Positions 22,220 through 34,997 of a stretch of DNA of 64,000 nt are shown in pieces. The translations under genes were made by a program, and so were the position numbers. Under the pieces are notes generated by a model. That model was not told where the DNA came from, did no database searches, and saw only the letters and a list, made by a program, of their open reading frames with translations. Position 1 is the first letter of the stretch. Every line of letters starts with the position of its first letter. The stretch is from Hemibagrus wyckioides (Eukaryota; Chordata; Actinopteri; Siluriformes; Bagridae), in NCBI RefSeq assembly GCF_019097595.1, contig NC_080710.1, positions 22,073,780 to 22,137,779 of the forward strand. Reading direction: 5' to 3'.

Positions 22220-22389
22220 TTAATTGTGATCTGGATCCTAGCACAAACACACTGACTAATCAAAACAGTAATACATCCATGTAGCTAACATGACAACATT
22301 TCTGAGAAACTGAATCTTTTTATTTATTTAATGTTGAATGTTAGACAGTTAGCTAAAACGAGCCACCATGACAAGACTTTTTTTTCTCT

Positions 22390-22456
22390 CCCCCCATACC
22401 CCCCCCCACCCCACCCCCCCCCATACCCAACCCCCCCCCCCCCCCGCACTCCCCCC
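22390..22456. repeat. Long poly-C tract, unit 2
   Basis: About 67 bases, nearly all C in runs of 4-15 separated by A, AT or G. The minus strand is G-rich and could form quadruplexes. It lies about 400 bp upstream of the kinase ATG. Confidence 0.85.
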
Positions 22457-22515
22457 AAAACGTTCTAAAATTCAAATTTTAAAAATACACGAGTGGTGCG
22501 GCGTTAGAAACAGAT

Positions 22516-22821
22516 ACAACTACAGGAGAAAAACCGGAGAGATTCACCATCATAACAAGTGAGTATTGGATACAACTACAAGAGAAATACCGGAGAGATT
22601 CACCATCATAACAAGTGAGTATTGGATACAACATCAGAAGAAATACCGGAGAGATTCACCATCAGAAGAAATACCGGAGAGATTCATCATCAGAAGAAAT
22701 ACCGGAGAGATTCACCATCAGAAGAAATACCGGAGAGATTCACCATCAGAAGAAATACCGGAGAGATTCACCATCAGAAGAAATACCGGATTGATTCACC
22801 ATCATAAGAAGTGAGTATCGG
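22516..22821 (+). repeat. 28/56-bp minisatellite, unit 2
   Basis: Two 56-bp blocks, then six 28-bp periods of ATCAGAAGAAATACCGGAGA followed by GATTCACC. The last period varies (GGATTGATTC). The array is 306 bp long and 35 bp upstream of the kinase ATG. Confidence 0.92.
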
Positions 22822-22856
22822 CAATTGATACCGAGAATAAAGCGACACCTGCTGGG

Positions 22857-25800
22857 ATGTTTCTGAACGGCTATAAAAGTGCATCTTCACCGGCTGTGAT
22901 GGGAACCGTGTCCACGGCAGTGGGCTCACAGCGGACTCCCACAGGTAAGTGTTTTTATTCACACTCTGTTATCAAAATGTAGTAATATATTATATAGTTG
23001 TATTGTTAGTACCCTGTCTGAAAGGTAATTTGAATGGAAAAGGGTTTTAATTTTAGTATTTTAACGTGTATATACACCAGAGGGCGCCAACACGGCGCTA
23101 GCGAGCTAACAGTCGCTCACTTCTGAAGTTTGGATCATTTTACTGAATCGGATCTTTGAATCTCTTTTCGAGTCATTTCGTTCATTTCATTCATTTCAGC
23201 GGAATATAACTGCAATGTTACGTGTTAGCCGCAAACATTGATCACTAAGAAAAAAAGGAAGGAAAATAACTTTAAATCAATGTGTAAGGAGAAGATGAGT
23301 TTAGCTATATAAGTATACACACAGCAAGAGGAGGGAGGAATAACATCACATCTTAGTTCAGATGATAACAAGGATTTAAAAAAGGGTTGAGAAATATTTT
23401 TAGTTCATATTTTTGTTGCATAAAATGATTTTTTTTCATATTGATGCATACTACAATCAAAATGTTCATGATATTCTAAGCACATCTTATAAGATAGTAT
23501 CTTTTTAGATTATATGACACTGGGAGGATGGTACACAGTGACAGAAAATGTCTTGCTTTAGCAATATTCACCATAAATAATTGTCTGTGGAATATATTTT
23601 AATGGAAACGGACTCTGAAACTAAATCTATTAGTTTATATGTTCAAAGTTGTCCTGAAGAAGTAATTCTCTTCCTATGTTTAACGTTAAACATCACCCAA
23701 CGCAGTGAACTAAAAGTGTTCTTTTGTGTCACCGTTTCAACCCCCAGCTAAGCCGTTAAAGAACACTCATCGTCACCATAAAATCCCAAGGTGTGCCCAA
23801 AGGACCATTCAGAAAAGAAAGCGCTTGTTCTCGGGGCAGGCTGCAAACCCTTCGGAGCATCGGGGGTGTAAGGAGACAGACCAGCCCAGTAACCTGGCAG
23901 ATACAACCGAGCCTCTGCAGAAGAGACCAAGAACAGAGAGAAGTCCAGAGGAACCTGCTAACCAACCTATTATACGTCTTTCCAAATGTAAGGCAGAACT
24001 CATAGGTGAAATGCATAAAAAGTGGGCTGAGTTACATGAATAAGAGACTTATAATTGGATGTTTTTTGCAGCACATTGGACGAAGGTGTATTTGGAAGGA
24101 GAACTGCTGGGTGCAGGAGGATTTGGTTGTGTGTTTGCTGGGATACGGAAAGAAGACGGATTGCCAGTAAGTCTTTCCATTTCTGTTTTTACTCTAGCCT
24201 TTGACCATTTGACCTTTGACACAATCAGAAGTAAAGTTGATCAGTGCTCCTAATGTTCAGAAGGTAATCAATAACTTAACAAATTTTAATCTTCTAAGCT
24301 TAATTTGCAGTCAATTGCTGCCAGGTATTAGTCATAATCTTAAATATTAAAACTGAACTCAGGAATGTGTTCACTGGTAGGTGACTGTGCCTTTTGAAGG
24401 ACGCTGATTGTTATACGTCTCTTGACCTCCCTTTATTCTGACATATTTTACTGCTAATCTTGACATGGATCACTGTAGAATTGTGAGATTGGCAATAAAA
24501 TTGCAAAGCTCTTATTCAAAAGCAGTAATTACTGCTCTTTCATGCATGTCTAAAATTATATAACCTCACAAGCCAAATGTGTCTGAAGACCTCTTTTAGT
24601 TACTTCATGTATGTAAATGATTTCATTTAATTGTACATAACACATTCATCTTTCCTCAGGTTGCAATCAAGTTTGTCTCCAAGACAATGCCCTATGAAAA
24701 ACTGCAGCTTGTAAGTTTCTTTATCATAATATACATCCTACCTATTACTATAACCTAGCACACATACTAAAAATCAGATTTCTACAAAGATAGTATTACA
24801 AAGGATGGCGTTATAGCGTGTGGCACTTATTCTTTCCTTTTTGTCCCATACTACAGACAGGATATGGATGGCTCCCCACTGAGATAGCGCTGATGGTCCT
24901 TGCAAACTTCAAACCTTGCTCAAGAATCCTCAAGATTCTGGACTGGTTCGAAGAGCCAAAACACTATGTTGTCATTCTGGAACGGCCTGAACCATGTCTG
25001 GACCTCCATGAATTCTCCAGCAAGCAAGGTGGATGTTTGACTGAGGTCGTGGCTCGCCATGTGATGTTTCAGCTGATGGAGGCGCTGACACATTGTAAGA
25101 GCCAGGGGATACTGCACCGTGATGTCAAGCCAGAAAACATCCTTATTCAGACAGGCACATGGCAGGTCAAGCTGTTTGACTTCGGTTGCGGAGACCTCGT
25201 CAAAGACTATTACAATGACTTCGCAGGTGTCTGATTTGAGACCATGAGTTCTTGGTGGCAGCAAGTACTGTGACTCTTTTTCTAAATCTAAAGTATCTTT
25301 GTTAACAGGCACATCTGAATATGCCCCTCCTGAGTGGTTCATCCAGGGGCAGTATCGGGCAGACCCAGCTACCGTCTGGTCTGTGGGAGTGACACTGTAC
25401 AGGCTGGTGTGTGGCTGTCTGCCTTTCAGGACCACTGAGGAAACAAAAATTGGCTATTTGTTCTTCCCTGAAAGTCTGTCTCAAGGCAAGAAAGTAGAAA
25501 GACTGATAAGCTATGGACTAATTAATAGCAGACTGAACTATACCTTATACACAGACTTGAGCAGAGAAAGAAGTGTTCATTTATTTTAATGTATTATATT
25601 TTATGACTATGTATTAATTAGTCAATATGATAAAATTGACAGGAAATGTGTAGAGTTACAAGTGTGAGGAATTTCTAATGTACTCTACAGCATTTTCGTT
25701 AAAGGATTATTTATAATAAAGCAGGTTCTTTACGGGGTTAAGTATTAGATTCTTCTTTCTATGTCTTATTGATTCATGTACCTGGGTATTGTGTAACAGA

Positions 25801-25891
25801 GTGCAGCGATCTGATCCGTTGGTGTCTGAGACCCAATGAAGAAGACAGACCCAGCCTGGAGGAAATAGAGTTTCACCAATGGTTTTACTAA
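22857..25891 (+). CDS. PIM-like serine/threonine-protein kinase, copy 2 (376 aa, 7 exons)
   Basis: Exons: 22857-22944, 23748-24005, 24072-24166, 24660-24710, 24857-25226, 25309-25485 and 25800-25891. The joined frame is open for 376 codons. Residues 1-115 form a basic, low-complexity extension with KRKR near 55 and QKRPRTERS near 90, candidate nuclear localisation signals. The kinase domain follows: glycine loop GAGGFG (129-134), VAIK with Lys151, probable helix-C Glu173, hinge ERPEP (206-210), HRD at 251-253 with KPEN, DFG at 272-274, GTSEYAPPEW (288-297) and DRPSLEEI near the end. The ERPEP hinge with its proline and the LERPEP context mark the PIM family; these kinases are constitutively active and phosphorylate basic-directed Ser/Thr sites. 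The N-terminal extension is not in mammalian PIM1. Intron 6 starts with GC instead of GT. The start codon is the first ATG after an in-frame TGA. AATAAA lies at 26095-26100. PIM-like families are expanded in fish. Confidence 0.9.
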
Positions 25892-28690
25892 CCAGATTTC
25901 TGAAGGGCCAGTGTACAGGAGACAGGGACCACTGCACTAACCTCCTCTTAAAAAATTGTAATATATCTGAACTTTTGTTAAGAATTGTACAGAACTTTTG
26001 TACAGAATTTCTAATTAATTATATAACTGTAAATACATCTGTATATAATTAGTTTTTTAATTTTTCATTATCTCATTATTTTTGTGCTTTTTTTAATAAA
26101 AGAATATTTTTTGTTATCATGGATAAGTGTGTAGGAAGGTCAGGGCAAAATGAGAGCATTACTATTGCTTCCGTAAGAAATGACTTGATATGTCACTCCC
26201 AAATATTTGTTAGAAACAGCAAAAATGAAAAATAAAAACAAACATGACATGATTGCTGGTGGTGCACAGTATATAATTAGCTTGTTTCTTTTCCTGTTAC
26301 TTTAGCTTTCTTTGCAGAGCAGACAATCCTGCACACTAACAAAGATTTCCCAACCAATCCTTCCTCCACAATTTCTTCAGTTCACATAAAGGATTTCTTT
26401 CTATTTAAAACATTTTTTATGAAAGAAATTTTTCATCTATTTTTCATCTATTAACCATCTAACTGTACAGGGGTAATTACTTTCCAACATTCATTATCAT
26501 GGCTGTGATTGGCATAATGCACCAGAATTTTTATAAAGAAATGTTCATCTGAGAGAGTATCTTTGTTTATGAAATAAACCAGGGAAAGAAATTGTCTTTC
26601 ATCCGCAGCAGTGGTTTAATGTGATTGTTAAGGAATTTTGGTGTTCCTGAGCTCACCATTGCATTTTTCTTTCTTTGTACCAAACCGATGATTTGGCCGC
26701 AACTAATCTCCATCATGGGTTTGTTTTAATTTTTCAGCCTAATAATGGCTGGCTTCACTGGCAGTGATGGCTTTTTGGACTTCATATTGAGAATTACCCT
26801 CAACAGATTCCAAATGCAAAAGCCACACTCTAGACCTTTTCATCTGCTCACTTCTAAGTGAAATAATGAGAGAATAACACACACATTGTCCTGCAACAGC
26901 TTCCTATACTGTTAACCTGAATTGGATAAGAATGATTTTGTCACAGATTGCTTTTCTTACATTCTCCAGTGGGTATAATTGGAGCAGACCCAGTATCGCT
27001 CATTTACCCAGGATCTCCCAAAATCCTTTAAGAAGAGATCACCAGCCTCAAAATAAAAGTCCCACACAGTGACGATACAAAATCTTATTTTTAAAATAAA
27101 CAATCACCAGAGAAATAGATAAAATCAAATAAATATGAAATCACTGCCAAAGTAATTAAGAAAAAGGAACACAAAACACAATACACAAATGCACACCAAC
27201 TTTTGTGGGTGCCACACTTTCAAAATAAAGCTGAAAGCCTGCACCTTTTTTTCATATTCATTACTTAACTGTAACTCCTATACTCTGTGGTAGACTGCAG
27301 TTCTTCTTTCTTTTTACACAGTGATTTTCGACAAGAATAATAAAAGTTAGCAACACAGTCCAATTAGCATTAAGCTATAGTTCACTCTATACTACTATAT
27401 ACTTTATACTTCACTATAGTTAACTACACCAGTTTTTATGCTGTATGTTAATAGGGGAACACACCATTTGGCCTAGTGACACTGCTGGGGTTTGTTCTCA
27501 GAGTCAGATCACTGGCTGAAATACCAGAGCAACCTGTTGATGAAGGTCACATCAAACTGTGTGCTTGTGTTGCAAGGATGACACGGAAACTGTCCCAAGA
27601 TCTCCATGTTAACCTTTGGTGTTCCCTTTAATCTAAAAAGATGGAGTTTTAACAATCTTAAAGATAAATCTGAAGTGCATTGCTCATACAGAGGCTTGAC
27701 ATGATGGGAACAGAATAGCATGCTGCTAACATATAAACAAAGGAATAATAGAGAAGTTGGAGGCGCTGTGCTGTGCAGGACGTGCTGCCAGGAACAAGCT
27801 GTGCACAAGTGCTCACTCCTCAGGAGACACAAAAGGTACTATGTCCTTTCTGCAGCACTTGATCATTAAAAATGAATAGTGCGCCTACTTTTTTTTACAG
27901 TATATTATGTTATGTATACGATATGTCATGATCATTGTCTTTTCCCTGTGAGTAGAGTTGCCAGAATTATGGAATTTGAATGGAATTCAAATTCATTTTT
28001 GAAAGGTCTTGTCAATCTGTTTCTGTTATATGAATTAACTAATACAAGCATACAGGAACCAGGACCTGCAAATAACTGCTTGAAAGCGTTGCCAAGATGG
28101 CCACCATGTGGACAGATGTAGTACTTGAAAATGGCAGCATTAATTGTCCGGATTTGTAGAGAAGATTGTCTGGCAAGAGACACCAAAAGTTTCCCACTGG
28201 AACTTTTTTGATAGGGGGAATGATGTCTGAATTGAACAGTAAATGCATATAATTGTGGGTTGGTCTGTTAAGAAAAATGATGCACTGAATTGTTCTTATA
28301 CTTATTTAACTTTTTAAATAATATTTTGTTTTGAATTCATGTAATATTCATTTTTAATAATTTTGTTCTTTGAGGGTGGGTTGAGTATGTTCTCTAGGCT
28401 ACTAATTTAAGAGGGCCTTGTTTGTTAGAGATTTCAAAGCAAAGCAGTTAAGATGTTTAGCTGAAATGCTTGTCAACTGACAATAAAGTTGTCATTTAGA
28501 ATTAGAATGAGCATAATTGCAAAGTTATAGTTAAAATCTTTAAAGACACATTGCATTAATTGTACATTGTGTTTTCTCAATAAAAAGGAAATTAAATAAA
28601 ATGATGTAAAATGTGTGAGTGTGGGTCTGGCCCCCTTGGTATAAAGGAGAAAAATGCTGGCCCCCATCAATATTCAAGTTTTCCATCCCT
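25892..28690 (+). other. Kinase 3' UTR and spacer, unit 2
   Basis: Nearly identical to the unit-1 spacer apart from scattered single-base changes. The palindrome at 27972-27994 is preserved. No gene is seen. Confidence 0.6.
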
Positions 28691-28903
28691 GTTTTCATGT
28701 ATTATATTTTACGACTATGTATTAATTAGTCAGTATGATGAAATTGACAGGAAATGTGTAGAGTTACAAGTGTAATTTCTTATGTACTCTACAGCATTTT
28801 CTTTAAATGATTACTTATTATAAAGCAGGTTCTTCATGGAGTTAAGTATTAGATTCTTCTCTCTACGTCTTATTGATTTATGTCCCTGGGTGTTGTCTAA
28901 CAG

Positions 28904-29055
28904 AGTGCAGCGATCTGATCTGTTGGTGTCTGAGCACCGATGCAGAAGACAGACCCAGCCTGGAGCAAATAGAGCTTCACCACTGGTTTTACTTACCAGG
29001 ACTTTGCAGTGTAAATTTACAGGAGACAGGGACCACTGCACTAACCTCCATCTGA
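28904..29055 (+). CDS. Orphan second terminal exon of a PIM-like kinase, unit 2
   Basis: Same structure as in unit 1: intact acceptor, open frame of 49 codons plus stop, extended tail LPGLCSVNLQETGTT. It has Glu in the PSLEQIELHHW segment, as in unit 3. It lies 3.0 kb downstream of the intact copy-2 exon 7 and would be phase-compatible with copy-2 exon 6. Confidence 0.6.
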
Positions 29056-29309
29056 AAATTTAAATACATCTCAACTTTTGTACAGAATTATAATTCATGC
29101 ATTTGATTTCAACTGAATTCTGTTTTTTCTTTATTTAATTTTCTCATTATTTTTGTGGTTTATTAAATGAACAATAAACTAAAACAGAGTGTGCATTACA
29201 TTGTTTTTTTTCCATGTCATAGATAAGAGCAAAATGAGAGCATTAATTTTGTTTCTGTAAGAAATGACTTGACATATCAGTCCCAAATATTTGTTAGGAA
29301 CAGCATTGG

Positions 29310-31134
29310 ACTAATATATATATACATTTTGTGGGTTTAATGATGTAAAAGTCTGCTCTATCTGTCTTAAAAAATTGGAAGTTTTATTTTGATGGGTATT
29401 GTATTCTTCAGAGTGATAATGATTGCAGCAGTAATGAAAGGTTGTACGCGCTGATTGTTATGGTTCATCACGGTTTCTAAGGTTTAAAGGCATAAGGTCT
29501 GTATATATTTGTTTATCTTTAGTTAATGGGGTCGAGTTTACGGACAAGACTTTTTATGCGTATCTTTATACATTGTTCAGCTCTTACACTGATTTCTGAA
29601 GTTATAAAAGATATTTCCACGGTGTTGAATGTGCAATAAAGCTTTCAGAAACATCAGTAAAAGTTTCGGCCATCATTCGGACAGGGTCCGCTACAGTAAG
29701 AGCTTCATCTTCACTGGTTCAGATGCTCGCTGCACGTGCTGACTGACCGTTTCAACGTGACGATGGTCAATGGATTGCAGGACTTCGGAATCGGCGTGAT
29801 GGTCTACGGAGCTGAGACACGAACAAGAATCTGAAAGCCTGCTCCAGACGGGAACAGAAGGTACAAAAGAAAAGGATATAAAAGGTACAGGTAAAGATCA
29901 AAATACATCGGAACTTCAGTGTCATGAACAAGACAGTACAGAGCTCCCTCGACGTTCAGAACATGATCATAAGCCTAAGGAGAAAATGCTTGCTTATTAG
30001 AAAGATGAATGTTGTAACCGTCAAGGACATGTTTTCACAGAGATTTGCATTTTTATGTTTCTCTTATAAATTCATGATGAGTTATTTCATTGTTTAAAAA
30101 TACTTAAATGAGATGTATGATATGATATTTACAAAGTAATAAGTAGAGAACGTGTTTCCTTACAATGTGTAAAGTTAAGGGTTCTTCAAGACATAGTTAC
30201 TATTGAAACTAAAAAGGTCACATGTCCAGGTAGGGTGAATTGTGGGATCATTGCATTATGGGTCAAACTAACATGGATGCAGAGAGACACTAATAGTAAA
30301 CATCCAGAAAAAGAGTTCTTCATCTGCATGGTCTAAGAAGGCGCACACGGAAATTCATATTTTAATTTGTTGCATTTTGTATATAATGTTGTTTTATATC
30401 ACTTTACAAGAACGATGTTATAAATATTGATGTCATTGGATTTGTTGCACGTGTTCACTTGCATATCAGCGGACATTTACATGAGAAACTTAGAAATGGA
30501 CTCTGGGAAATGCATATTTGAACAGTGTATACTTTATTTCTTTTAGTTTTCACGGTGTCTGCTGAAAAGAGAGAGAGACAGAAAGACAAATAAACAGCAA
30601 AAAAGACCTCTGTATGAAGCGTGGTTATTATTTCATTAGACCATTGCAGCTACAGTGAAAACGTACCGTGACAGCTTCCATTGTGGCACGGTACCGGTCG
30701 GATAAGAAGAGAAAACAAGACCGCATCGGAAAGAAGGAGGAAACACGATCGCGTGGGTAGAGAAGGCGTCAGAGAAGAGGCTTGCCGTTTCATAGCTGTC
30801 ACAGCCGAGGAAAGTACTGCGACCCGATTTGTAGAGGCCGACATTAGCCGTGTAGGCTACCGCCTTGCAAGTATCCTTTCTACAGGCTTCAGAGTACACT
30901 GTTTGTTAATCCCAACGTTACTTCAAGCTGAAGAGTCCTGCTCTGCAATTAACAGCAGGTTTGATTGTGCTATCTCTACATCTGGAAAAAGTGATTAATA
31001 TATTGCTTTAATTGGTTTATCATTACAGGCTAAATGTTGTTTATTTTACCAGTGGTATTGTTGTGAATGGTTCTAAGGGTATTTTTGATCTACAAGTAAT
31101 AGTAAAGTAACCATGTATTACAGTGTTTTGCTAA
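29310..31134 (+). mobile_element. Probable BEL/Pao LTR and leader region, unit 2
   Basis: Counterpart of the unit-1 segment, with the same TATAAAAG, AATAAAG and CCGTGACAGC landmarks and only scattered substitutions. Element edges are unresolved. Confidence 0.4.
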
Positions 31135-32674
31135 AATGTTTACAATGTCAGTCCATGGAGATTAAAATCTCAAACTCATGATGTTGAAAGGGAAAGATTA
31201 GAGTCACTCTTGGGGGAAATCCACTCTAAAATACAGTCACTTGAAACAGCAATGATAGAACCTACTGCTGCCACTTCAAAAGGAGATGAACCTCGGAAAT
31301 CATCACGAGAAAGAAAGTTAACTCCAAAAATGCAGGAGCTTAAGCAGCAAGAGGTTTCTCAAAAAGAGAGTAAGTTCATTAAGTTGTATGAAAGCTGGAA
31401 AGAACAAGTTAAAACTACATGTACTAAACTTAAGGGTGAGTGCTCTGATCAAGACTTAAATGACCTGATGGATAGTGTAGAAGAGATGGAAACTCAAGTA
31501 AAAAAATGTGCATTATACATATCACTTATAAGATCTCAACTAGCTCTCTCTACTGAGATTAGAAGAAAAATGGATTCCTGTACAGCAGTAATGGCAGATG
31601 TGATGGAGCTGATGAAAGTGCGTACGAGTGAAGTGTGGCAAGAGGAATTTGATGCTAATGCAGAAGATGCAAGAATCCGTATGGTGCTTGACAAAGAGTA
31701 TGCTCAGTCAGTATTTTCGACTATAAGTTCCAAGTCTATTCGTAGTTACCATTCAAGCAGCTCATCAGATTAGCAAAGCATCACTGACAATAGAGCAGAG
31801 TGTGCTGCACAGTTGGCAGCAAAGCAAGCAGAGATGAAGATGGAGGAGGCAGTTGCTACTCAAAGGCTAAAACTTAAAAGATTGGAGAATCAAAGAGATC
31901 TTCAAGTAATTGAGGCAAAGCTTAAGGCATACTCTGAAGCTGACTCAGGTGAGTTCAATAATGATCGTAGAGCAGCTTGCAGTGAGGTAGCTAATTGTCC
32001 TTTAGCATCTTCTAAGGAAATTAAAAAAGAACAAACATGGAAGAACAATAACAAGGAACAGACAAACCATATTGACGGTGAAGCATCAATAGTTCAAGCC
32101 TTACATGACACAATGGTTCTCAGCAGACTTCCGGCACCTGAGCCTGCAGTTTTGTCAGGGGACCCAACTTAAATTCTTAGAGTGGAGAACAAGTTTCAAG
32201 GCATTAATAGAACAGTGATGCACAAATCCTGCTGATAAGTTGTTGTATCTACAAAAATATGTCAGCGGTGAGGCACAATCTGTATTGGAAGGAAGCTTCT
32301 ACAGAAAGGAAGATGAAGCCTATGATCAAACTTGGGAAGCACTGAATTCTCGGTATGGCCATTCATTTGTAATCCAGCGTGCATTCCGAGAAAAACTGAA
32401 CAACTGGCCAAAGATTAGCTCGAGAGAGTCAGTTAAATTGAGACAATTCAGTGATTTATTGACCGCCTGTAGCAATGCCATGCCTCAGTTCAAAGGGCTT
32501 CAGGTGTTAAATGACTGTGAGGAGCATCAGAAAATGCTTCAAAAACTCCCTGAATGTTTGGTGTCTCGTTGGAATCGGCATGTAACAATGCAGCTGAGAC
32601 AACTGGAGGAATATCCCACTTTAGAAGAGTCTGCTAATTTTGTGGCAAAAGCTGCAGAAATAGCCTGCCACTTC
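31135..32674 (+). pseudogene. Degenerate BEL/Pao gag, unit 2
   Basis: Carries the same TAG (31771-31773) and TGA nonsense codons as unit 1. It also has a 1-bp insertion in the GDPLKF segment (around 32166) that moves the second half out of frame. Two substitutions near the end change EEFANF to EESANF and KEAE to KAAE. Confidence 0.75.
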
Positions 32675-34099
32675 GAACATGAATTTTCCTGGGGTTTAGA
32701 TCATTTTTACATCATATTTCATACATCATATATCACTATGCCATATTGTGAAGCATCTGCTGAGATTTTAGTGCTCTTGTGTGGGTCATAATATCTGAGC
32801 ACTGGCTCTTCTGTAATGATGTGTTTCAGGTTTTGAAAGCATGCCTCCTGCTTGTGAGACCACACCCACTCGTTCTTTTGTTCTAGCAGACATCTGAGTG
32901 GAGCAGAACGTGTTGATAGCTGGGGAATGAATTTGGCCAGGTATGATTCAAGGAATCTTCTCGCTTTTTACTTTGTGGCCGTTCCATGTTGACAATTGCT
33001 GATGTTTTTTTTTGGGTCTGACTTAATCCCTTCTTCAGACAGGACATCTCCACCGAAAGTTAAGCTCTTAACTACAAACTCACACTTCTCTTTGTTCAAT
33101 TTTAGATTGGACTGTCCTGTTAGCTCCAGAACCTGCTTCAGTCATGCATCATGTTCCTGCTGGTTGGATCCCCACACAAGTATGTCGTCCATCATAGTCT
33201 CTACACCTGGTAGATGCTCAAAGATCATGTGAATAGTTTTGTGGTAAACTTCTAGTGCTGAGTGAATGCCATAAAAGAGGTGGAGAAAATTCTTGGGTCA
33301 AGACATATTCTCAAACCTCCATTTTTCTTGAGCACAATAAACAAGTGAGCTCACCCAGTCTGTTGGTTCATCAACTGTCTTTATAACCTTTAGCTTCTCC
33401 ATGTCAGCTAATTCCTCTTTAAGTTTTCCTCTCAAAACAAGTGGAACATTTCTGCATGCATGTACACCTGGTGTTATTGTGTCATCAACACTTATTTTAT
33501 GCTTCCCAGGCAGACATCCTGGTCCTTCAAAAACATCTTCATACTCCTGCATGAATGAGGTTTCATTTGTTTCAATCTGTGATGCCACTACAAACACTCA
33601 AATCAAGTTTTTATCACGTGCTCAGTCCCAAAATTGGCTGGACATTCTTTTCCACAATCAGCATCTGTGACTTTACCCGCTGTCCCTTGTGTTTAAGAGT
33701 CACCAAGCAGCTCCCTTTGACAGGGACATTCTCACCAGTGTATCCTGTTACTTTCGTTCTCACTGGGTGTATTTTGCTTTTGATTTTGAGGGTTTTGTAG
33801 TCAGACTTAGATTGACTTATGCAGCAGTATCTAATTTCTATCTGTAGGTCCGCTTTATTAATTTTTTTATTTTAAACTCTCCCATACTTGCCAGTCCCTA
33901 TATCTGACACCATGTTACATTTTAAACACCATGCTGAATGTCTTTTTTACCACTTCATTTTACTTTACTTTACTTTTTATTTTGCATGTGCGCACGCAAC
34001 ATGTCTCTTAGCACAACTTGCCGTTCACCCTCTAAACTGTCCGGGGACACACGCGCACACACAGAACCAAAATCACATGTAATCGTTCATGACATCACA
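32675..34099 (-). mobile_element. Ty3/Gypsy pol fragment with candidate LTR, unit 2, minus strand
   Basis: Same arrangement as unit 1 (LTR candidate 34099 to about 33913, protease end, RT start, MDDILVWG, RNase H start). An extra base in the RT segment after DWVSSLV adds a frameshift relative to units 1 and 3. Confidence 0.75.
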
Positions 34100-34155
34100 G
34101 GGACGTCTATGTGAACTTTTAGCACATAGTTATGCTTGCTCTATATATGGTTCCA

Positions 34156-34761
34156 GTGCTTCACAAATGAGTGTCTGGGAATCTGATGGAGAAGTCTGAG
34201 TTTGGTGGTTGCCAGGAGAACGGTACTGGCCTGACTGCATTGTGCCATGTGGTGGTGTTTTAAAGTTTGGTGGAGGAGACATTATGGTGTGGTGTTGTTT
34301 TTCAGAGGTTGGGCTTAGCCCTTTAGTTCCAGTGAAATGAAATCTTAATGCTTCAGCATACCAAGACATTTTGGACATTTCATGCTCCCAACATTGTGGG
34401 AACAGTTTGGGGATGACCCCTTCTTGTTCCAACTTGACTGCGCACCAGTGCACAAAGCAACATCCATGGATGAGTGAGTTTGGTGTTGAGGAACTTGACT
34501 GGCCTGCACAGAGTCCTGACCTCGACCCGATAGAACAACTTTGGGATGAATTAGAGTGAAGACTGTGAGTCAGGCCTTCTTATCTAACATCAGTGCATGA
34601 CCTCACAAAAGCACTTCTACAGGAATGGTAAAAAATTCCCATAAATACACTCCTAAACCTTGTGCCTTCCCAGAAGAGTTGAAGCTGTTATAGCTGCAAA
34701 GGGCAGGGCAGCTCCATATTAAAGACTACAGACTAAGGATGGGATGTCCTTCAATTTCATG
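34156..34761 (+). mobile_element. Tc1/mariner transposase relic, left part, unit 2
   Basis: Matches the unit-1 relic, including GVEELDWPAQSPDLDPIE. A 1-bp loss near 34378 distinguishes it. Confidence 0.8.
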
Positions 34762-34997
34762 GATCTAAAATTTCGGTAAATTTTCTCGATTTTTATCTTA
34801 AATCCAGTCCTATATTAGAACTTTTTATGGTATCTTTATTAGCCGACAGTATACCATAATATTCTCATTTCAAACCCATTAGCCCATTAGCACACTAACC
34901 CGTTAGCCCGGCTACCAGTTTTTTTTTTTTTTTTTGTTTTTTTTTTACATTTTTCGCACCAATTATCTCCGTTGTACTTAAACACTTCTTAAACACT

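Noticed and set aside
22566..22814. 82-codon repetitive open frame across the minisatellite
   Set aside because: 28 is not a multiple of three, so the open frame is a chance product of the repeat; its length follows copy number.
22516..22821. Regular short repeats resembling a CRISPR array
   Set aside because: The periods are contiguous with no unique spacers, and the genome is a vertebrate; it is a minisatellite.
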